Positions 58,259 through 64,000 of a stretch of 64,000 nucleotides of DNA are shown here, in pieces (within the stretch, counting starts at the first letter, position 1; each line of letters begins with the position of its first letter). The position numbers and the translations under genes are program-made. Below the pieces are notes generated by a model. That model was given only the letters and a program-made list of their open reading frames with translations, was not told where the DNA came from and made no database searches. The stretch is from Apophysomyces variabilis (Eukaryota > Mucoromycota > Mucoromycetes > Mucorales > Mucoraceae), in NCBI GenBank assembly GCA_002749535.1, contig MZZL01000406.1, forward strand, positions 223,353-287,352, given 5' to 3'.

Positions 58259-59008
58259 TTATAAAGCACCTTGCATATCTGTAGTGATAGAAAGGGAGTA
58301 ATTTTCTTGGTTATGTTGGTTAAGTTGGTCAGATTGGCCGGGCGAAGAAGAATGGTGCCTCTGTTGCTGTGTCGCTGGCGTATTCGAGCTAGAATCCGTG
58401 TTACCCCATTTGATCAGATCCCAGTGTTGCTCCTTTAGCAGAAACTGCTGTAACCGGCTTTTCTTTGGTGGCACGTATTCTGGCTGCAGTCGTTTGAGGA
58501 AATCAATGAACAAGGGGTGTTCGATGGCATCAAATGGTATATCAGCAGCAAACATGGCTCGTGCCAAATGCCAATCCAGAAATGCTTGTCTTGGTGGTCG
58601 TTCGATAGATGATGCTGAGGATGATGTAATACTGATTGATTGTCGTGCTGTTGTTGTTGCGTTGGTTGCTGTCGTCGTTGCAGATCGATCATGCAAAGCG
58701 ACCGGGGTGTGCAACACGCGTGCTGCGTAGTCTAAAGAGTTTTCCAGGTCGTTCATTGCTGCTGTGCTAACAGCTATGCCGACTGGGAGAACTGACTGAG
58801 CATGGTTTCTTTCCTGTTCTTTTTGCCGCAGCTCATCTCGTAACTGCAATGGAATCTCGGAACATTTTCGCAAGAGATGCTGATGTAAGCGAGTGACACC
58901 ACATGCCTGCTCATGTCCACAGAAGGAACACCGTGCCTTGGCCCCTTTTCCTTTCGTATTCTCGTGAATGGTAAAATATTGCCATATTTCACTTTGAGGA
59001 CGAGGCAT
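58259..59008 (-). CDS. BED zinc-finger protein with hAT-transposase-like segment
   Basis: A 249-aa single-exon frame. An N-terminal BED finger (SEIWQYFTIHENTKGKGAKA, then C27-x2-C30 and H44-x4-C49) is the DNA-binding domain common to hAT transposases and chromatin proteins. A Ser/Thr-rich linker leads to a segment (ARAMFAADIPFDAIEHPLFI, then DFLKRLQPEYVPPKKSRL, about residues 150-188) that follows the conserved hAT pattern just after the BED linker. The catalytic RNase H-like region and the C-terminal dimerisation domain are absent; the frame ends with a polar Q/S/N tail. It is therefore either a domesticated, transcription-factor-like remnant or a truncated element. The frame is intact over 249 codons with no stop, which favours selection. 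The ATG just before RPQSEIWQYF is the natural start. Confidence 0.82.
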   Translation of the reverse strand: MPRPQSEIWQYFTIHENTKGKGAKARCSFCGHEQACGVTRLHQHLLRKCSEIPLQLRDELRQKEQERNHAQSVLPVGIAVSTAAMNDLENSLDYAARVLHTPVALHDRSATTTATNATTTARQSISITSSSASSIERPPRQAFLDWHLARAMFAADIPFDAIEHPLFIDFLKRLQPEYVPPKKSRLQQFLLKEQHWDLIKWGNTDSSSNTPATQQQRHHSSSPGQSDQLNQHNQENYSLSITTDMQGAL

Positions 59009-59721
59009 GAATGGTATTATACGGCCAGCGGGAAAAAGTTAATGCAAAGACAGTTCTGGTAAAAAGAAAAACATATCCAAAAAAAATACCACAAGAAAAC
59101 TTTAAAAGACACGCCCAGAGTTGCTCAGCAGAGGCGGGCTTTACTTGGAAACGGTCAACACATCAGCAACTCTTTGACTCGTCTTGCTTTTTCATGTCTT
59201 CGATTTATTCCAATCGTCCTACAAATCGAGTTTTCTATCAGAAGCAGTTGGTTTCTGTTTGAATGAAATTCAAGGCCTAGCTATCCTACTTGTGTATAGC
59301 AGATATTCGTAAATATAAGACATAGCGAAACACTGGTGAGCGATGAAGACTCTTTAGGATGTGGCGCGGTATCGGAGTTTGCCACAGCCTCAATGGAAAC
59401 ACCCATATTTGGTGCAAATTGACATACACTCTTTCCCAAAATCAATGTCGTTCTCAGCCAACTCCGAAGTCGCAATTGACAAAAATAGAAGTCGTGCGGG
59501 TGCCCAGAAACTTTTGCGCTCAATGACAAATCAGATGTCGTATCCACAGAAAAGGTTGTCGTACAAGGCTTGGCAGATCCACCCCTATATAAACGCGTCT
59601 GCCTTCTGAGGCTGGAGATTTTTCTTCATATTTGTAATTTTACATTTCGAAATGATTAGTCGGTTTTTTTTACGAAGATGGGCAGGGCCATGTTGTTGAT
59701 GAGTGTGGCTGTCCTGAACCT
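59009..59721. other. Intergenic region upstream of the transposase gene
   Basis: Contains a CCCTATATAAACGC sequence at about 59582 that could serve as a TATA box for the transposase gene. Terminal inverted repeats were looked for here and downstream of 60948 but not found by eye. Confidence 0.4.
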
Positions 59722-60948
59722 ATGGACTATGTCGTTGATGAGGAAGTGTACGCGCTTCAAACCGTTAGTTCTCATACGGAATATTTGCGTAATATGCCTT
59801 ACCAGCACAACTCTGAGTCTGTTGCTACCCATGTCCTCAAGCCAAAAGATACAAAAGTTTGTATGGGAGAAGCGGAAACTAAGCGTGTCTACACGATCTA
59901 CACGGACCAAGATAAAGTAAGATTTTTCAAACTAATGTTTGAGAAGGTTTTGAGTGCATCAGCTGCTGCAAAGCAGTTGGGAATTCATGTTCGCTCGGCC
60001 CAAAGATGGGCGTTACGGTATGAAAAGGACCCTGACAGCATCTTTAAAAAGCGTCAAAGCAATGGCCGTCCTCGTATTTTAAGTGATGAACATAAGAGAG
60101 TTATCTTAGAATTTATTGACGAAAATCCGTCGATTGTCCTAGAACAGTTGATGGAGCGCTTGCTTCAGAGATTTGAGGAACTCAACGTATCCAAAACAAC
60201 GCTCCATCGATTTGTGAAGAACGAATGCAACTTGTCATTGAAAAAGGCTCGGTTTCAGCCTGTAGACAGGAATAGCGAAGCTAAGATCCAAGAGCGTCTT
60301 GACTGGGTGCGCAGATGGGACATGACCAATATTGACTTTCGAACAAATTGTGTCTTTCTTGATGAGTCTGCCTTCCATATCAACATGAAACGCAGCATGG
60401 CATGGTCCAAAAAAGGGTCTTCTGCGGTGGTTACAGTACCAAAAACAAGAGCAAAAACGACCACAATCTTGGGAGCAATCTCGGCATCAGGTATCATTAA
60501 ATGCAGCCTAAGACTCCCACAACCACCATCCAAGAAAAGAAAGAGAGCGGGTCATTCTGCAGTTGTAAGCAAAGGAACTGTAACTGGACATTATCTCAGC
60601 TTCCTTAAGGCCACAATGGATGAAATGGATAAGTATGAGCATATGGAGGGTTATTATTTGGTAATGGATAATGCTCCTATTCATAAAGCTGAGGATATCT
60701 CTAGATATATTGAGTCTCGGGGGTATCGGTGTACTTATCTTCCATCATACTCGCCCGAACTCAATCCTATTGAGCAGTTTTGGTCAGTTGTCAAGAGCAA
60801 GGTAAAACGCAACAGGTTTTTAGAAAGTGAGACATTGATGACACGAATCAGTGAAGCATGCAATAGCTTACGGCTGAATGCTTTCGAAGGGTTTATCTCT
60901 CATTCTTATAGATGCTTAGATAACTGTCGTAACGGAGAACCATTGTGA
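59722..60948 (+). mobile_element. Tc1/mariner-superfamily transposase, DD34E, intact frame
   Basis: A 408-codon uninterrupted frame. Residues about 70-165 form the paired helix-turn-helix DNA-binding region (SASAAAKQLGIHVRSAQRWA, then KRQSNGRPRILSDEHK). The catalytic triad is complete: D214 in VFLDESAFH, D316 in YYLVMDNAPIH and E351 in SPELNPIEQFW, with 34 residues between the second D and E (DD34E, the Tc1-type spacing, also used by IS630 relatives). A nuclear-localisation-like KKRKRAGH lies between the first two catalytic residues. The family cuts at TA and moves DNA by cut and paste. No intron and no frame damage is visible, so it may be active or recently arrived. A 24-nt T-run near 61005-61028 follows the gene. 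Element ends and the TA target duplication were not identified. Confidence 0.9.
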
Positions 60949-61248
60949 TAATTAGCTCGGGTTAACCTTGCTGACACTGGTTTTTCCGAATGGCTGGTAC
61001 CTAGTTTTTTTTTTTTTTTTTTTTTTTTCCAAGTTGGAAATACGATGGCGGGGACGTCTTCAACCTGGCGTTGGAACTGCTTGTGCTGGAAGCCGTCTAA
61101 TAGCAAGGTAAAGAAATGCACATGCACCATCCTTTTTTTACTTTTAAAAGACTTTAGTGGAGTAAACGGAGAGGACAGACATGTGTCTCAACAGATGCTG
61201 TCTTTTGCGCAATAAATGCTATGCATGGATCAGCTGCGAGCGCGAGGA

Positions 61249-61521
61249 TTATATAACGGATTCACTGTCTCTAACATACGGATATCTGTCTTTGGGTTGC
61301 TTCCTTCGCTTTTCGCGTAGTAGGCTCAGTTTTGGCATTCCCCCGTTGTCGCCCAACAAACGTTTGTGCTGATTTTTCGCCTTCTTACACTTTTCCTTCA
61401 CTAACTTTACCATCATCTCTTCAACACAGTCACAGATCAGCATCAAGGTAGGACTCATTCCCTTTGGAGGGTAATCGTGGAAGCTATTACTGCTCTCACG
61501 GACTTCCACTATCAACTTCAT
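61249..61521 (-). CDS. Short unrecognised frame, possible gene fragment (weak)
   Basis: A 90-codon minus-strand frame (MKLIVEVRESSNSFHDYPPK, then GMSPTLMLICDCVEEMMVKL) has coding-like composition, with an amphipathic helix rich in K/E/V and a basic tail. It has no known domain. Given its place beside a transposase and repeats, it may be a broken copy of a longer gene. Listed with low confidence. Confidence 0.25.
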   Translation of the reverse strand: MKLIVEVRESSNSFHDYPPKGMSPTLMLICDCVEEMMVKLVKEKCKKAKNQHKRLLGDNGGMPKLSLLREKRRKQPKDRYPYVRDSESVI

Positions 61522-61826
61522 ACCATCTTGATTATATCAAGTAGCATCATTGGCTTTATTTCGTGTTATTATCTTTCAGCACTACTGTCCTGCTTAGATC
61601 CCAGACATGGCTGATGCAATCCACTCTACCCTTTATGACGCTCCAATGCCGTTTTAGATACCATAGCATTACACATAGTCATATCCGTTGGCCCCACTAT
61701 TGTCGTGGATAAAAATAAATACTTTCACAGTGTATGTATGTAGGTACACTATTTTTCAGAAATAAAATGTCGCAATGACATATCGTTTCTGTGTATAAAT
61801 TGTATTATAAAATTTTGCGAAATGCG

Positions 61827-62006
61827 GTGGACCGGTTACACAAGAAAATGGACCAGATTGTAGACCAGTTGGACCGGTTACACAAGAAAGTGGACCAGAT
61901 AATGGACCGGTTGGACCGGTTATGTGAGGACTGAGCTAGACGGTGGACCGGTTAGACAAGAAAGTGGACCAGATAGTGGACCAGATAGTGGACCGGTTGG
62001 ACCGGT
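61827..62006. repeat. GGACCGGT / GGACCAGA repeat cluster
   Basis: Seven copies of GGACCGGT (near 61829, 61871, 61904, 61913, 61945, 61990 and 61999) lie within 178 bp, mixed with GGACCAGA copies and longer phrases (GGTTACACAAGAAA twice, with GTTAGACAAGAAAG once). The core ACCGGT is a palindrome. The spacing is irregular (9 to 42 bp), unlike a sim ple head-to-tail minisatellite. The cluster ends 59 bp before the start of the gene at 62065. Confidence 0.9.
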
Positions 62007-62064
62007 AACATGAAATGGAAAATTACTCCTTTCACCTGCTTTTGACGATATTCGCTTTGACACG

Positions 62065-63334
62065 ATGAAAATAACGAAAGAGCAAGCACTCTGTATGTTT
62101 TATTGCGAAGAATACACGGAAGATAACGTTGAAAGGCTTGGAAAGCATCTGAACGAGATGGAAGACCTAGAGCTTTGTTACCTGCAAGACCCGACTGACC
62201 CAGTGTTGATTTCCAAGCGGAAACTATTTTGCAACCCTTTCCGGTACCACCGCTATGCCGCTCAAGACTTAAGTTGTATCGCTGGAAAAGTCACTTCTGA
62301 TCCGATGTTGAGTAAGTGATGATTTGACTGATTATAACGACATCCGATTTATGACGGTTCCAACCTTATATAAGTGTCTGCCGAAATGGTGAAGGATTTC
62401 TTGAATGAAGTTTTTCTTCAAGAGAATCCACACACTGACGCTTATCAGCTAAAAATAATGACAATGAGCGAAATCCAAGCAACAGTCTCAAGGTATACGA
62501 CGATGTTTGATGATAAGACCTCCGTGTACTTTGCACAGTGGTGTTCAAAGAGTAAGCTTGATCTATCTCAAGCCGCGGTGGAAAGGAAAATCAGCAAAGC
62601 AACAGACGGGAGGAAGATCCGCTATCGTAAGTTGTACGTCTTGGATGCAAAACTACATGGTAAGATATCTGCTGACTTTGCGAAAGGAGATGGCCATAAG
62701 CGAATTCCTTTCTAGACGATGTCGCTAAAGGCATAAAAGAATACATTCCACGATACCATGAGCACTTGAAGAAGATGAAAGTTGATGCACCATCATCGGC
62801 TACTGTCGCAAATCACGCACCGTCGAAGATGACGAAACTCGAGTGCGCCTCCTACAGAGGATGGTGAACCTCATGCGAACGAGGTCTTTGGTGGACAAGG
62901 CCTTTGTCTCCCCTTATTCTGCTGCTGGCGACGAAATTAGCACCAGGGACTTCTATAACAAGTTCAACATGGCAAGCTTAGAAGATGTAGCTGGTACTAC
63001 GCAAGGTAAACAATAGGATTGTTGTAGCTATTGAATTAGACTGAAAGCGATCTTTCAAATAGACTTGATTTCTTTCCTTGCCGTCACCCCCAAAGTTTCT
63101 CTCGTCGTCCTTGACTTCGCTGGGCTGACAACGAACACCAAAGATCTCAAGCAATTTATCAGGTGAGATATAGTAAAAGCGGCGAAAAAGCAACAACTAA
63201 TGGTTATGATGAATAGCAATACCCCAAATCTAGAGAATATTATAGTCGATCAATTGCCACAGCAACACAAAGTCAAAATATTCAGCCGCGAGCAGCTATT
63301 GAATGACGATAATACTTGTTTGATTGCAGGATAG
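62065..63334 (+). CDS. Unrecognised six-exon protein next to repeat cluster
   Basis: I do not recognise this protein. Six exons (62065-62311, 62375-62659, 62716-62780, 62858-63005, 63063-63162, 63217-63334) join to exactly 321 codons, all junctions in phase with GT-AG borders. The product (320 aa) is charged, mixed helix/strand, with no signal peptide or membrane segment. N-terminal part: ITKEQALCMFYCEEYTEDN and an acidic helix. Middle: basic (DGRKIRYRKLYVLDAKLHDD). C-terminal part: a hydrophobic strand pair (FLAVTPKVSLVVLDFAGLTT) that looks like the core of an alpha/beta fold. The end may be incomplete: an open stretch at about 63488-63583 (TGQFIVGLIHSIMEKELFRI) on the same strand could be another exon. 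The GGACCGGT cluster immediately upstream may be its promoter. Only splicing consistency and composition support it. Confidence 0.55.
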
Positions 63335-64000
63335 CTTGCGTACAACGGGCAAAATAAAACGCATGTTGTTAACATATGCTAAAAGCTGTCAATTCCACAG
63401 TAACTGAGGATACAGCCAACGTGGTTACTATGCAAAGAGATGGTTAGAAGCACAAACTCCTCTTATTTAGACTGTTTTGTCCACCGACTGGGCAATTCAT
63501 CGTTGGTCTCATTCATAGCATCATGGAGAAAGAGCTCTTCCGCATCCTGCGTTTTTACACGAGGAACTATAGCCATGACCCATAAGAACTACAACTGTAA
63601 GCAACCCCTCTTGCCTGATGAAGATCCAAGCGACTCAGCTTAGGTGACTATATTTTAGAGGTAACCCTCTTAGATGTCCCCCCGAAAAAGGAAATCGAAA
63701 AAGTACCTCTAAAATCATTTTGAGTTTTAGAGGTACGGTGAAAATCTTTAATTTTTATTAATGACGGTGAACACACGCTTGTTTAAGCCTAATTGCTCTC
63801 GTCCGGTCTGTAAAGGAACAGTCCATTAAAAAACCCTGAACAGTGGAACAGGGAAAAGGGAAAGAGAAACAACACAATGGAAGATGGGAAAGGCAAAAAG
63901 ATAGTTATATGGAAGGAGAAGGGTAGAGGAAGAATATGAAAATGAAAATGAAAACAAAGAGATGACTTTTTAGAAGAAGAATCCTGAGGCTTTTTTTTTT
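63335..64000. other. Right-edge region with inverted repeats
   Basis: Holds a possible extra exon of the preceding gene (about 63488-63583), the TTTTAGAGGTA inverted repeats, and a purine-rich end (AAAGGGAAAAG and GAAAATGAAAATG runs). No gene is called. Confidence 0.4.
63653..63736. repeat. TTTTAGAGGTA inverted pair plus direct copy
   Basis: TTTTAGAGGTA at 63653-63663 is matched by its exact reverse complement TACCTCTAAAA at 63704-63714, giving a 62-bp inverted-repeat unit. A further direct copy (TTTTAGAGGTAC) lies at 63725-63736. The interior is asymmetric, with CCCCCCG followed by purine-rich sequence, like the inside of a transposon end. Confidence 0.85.

Noticed and set aside
1..64000. 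CRISPR arrays, rRNA operons, bacterial-type operons
   Set aside because: None seen; the gene structures are spliceosomal and eukaryotic throughout.

Overview
The window is from a fungal genome, most likely Mucoromycota (Mucorales-like). The genes are conserved eukaryotic ones split by many short GT-AG introns, mostly 43-75 nt. Several proteins carry Q-rich or GYPP-type low-complexity tails, and a DD34E transposase is present. There are no operons, CRISPR arrays or rRNA genes, and no convincing tRNA. One N-run (46000-46189) shows a draft assembly. Gene models were spliced by hand by matching intron phase and protein family, so coding phase was checked along each multi-exon gene.

Layout. 1-437: 3' end of a mitochondrial DUF1640/MCUR1-like coiled-coil gene, then about 4 kb with no gene. 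4.4-19 kb: a 19-exon class V myosin, a WW-domain/glycine-zipper protein, an unrecognised coiled-coil protein (minus strand), a 64-aa proline/tyrosine-rich protein and a TFG-like PB1 protein. 19.5-42.3 kb, the densest block: separase (28 exons, minus), divergent from COG6 (13 exons), then a MOT1-type molybdate transporter, an intronless leucine-rich-repeat protein, a Sec2-like Rab GEF, a UPF0538 protein, an unknown Ser/Arg-rich protein, and COQ2 on the plus strand. 42.3-50.4 kb is gene-poor: two weak candidates, a GC-richer stretch with palindromes, a 53-bp tandem repeat, the gap and a T/G-run tract. 50.5-59 kb: a beta-trefoil lectin with a GYPP-rich tail, a kelch-BTB protein, a short RFWD3-like RING protein and a BED-finger protein with a hAT-like remnant. 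59-64 kb: an intact Tc1/mariner-like DD34E transposase gene, a GGACCGGT repeat cluster, an unrecognised six-exon gene, and inverted TTTTAGAGGTA repeats.

How the genes relate. They are independent housekeeping genes rather than a pathway, but several touch membrane traffic: myosin V (cargo transport on actin), Sec2 (activates the Rab that links vesicles to myosin V and exocyst in yeast), COG6 (Golgi tethering) and TFG-like (ER export). Separase and the RFWD3-like protein concern chromosomes. The most unusual parts are the repeat and transposon-rich last 5 kb, the WW/glycine-zipper protein with its repeated C-terminal motif, the lectin with its GYPP tail, and an apparent one-base frameshift inside separase.
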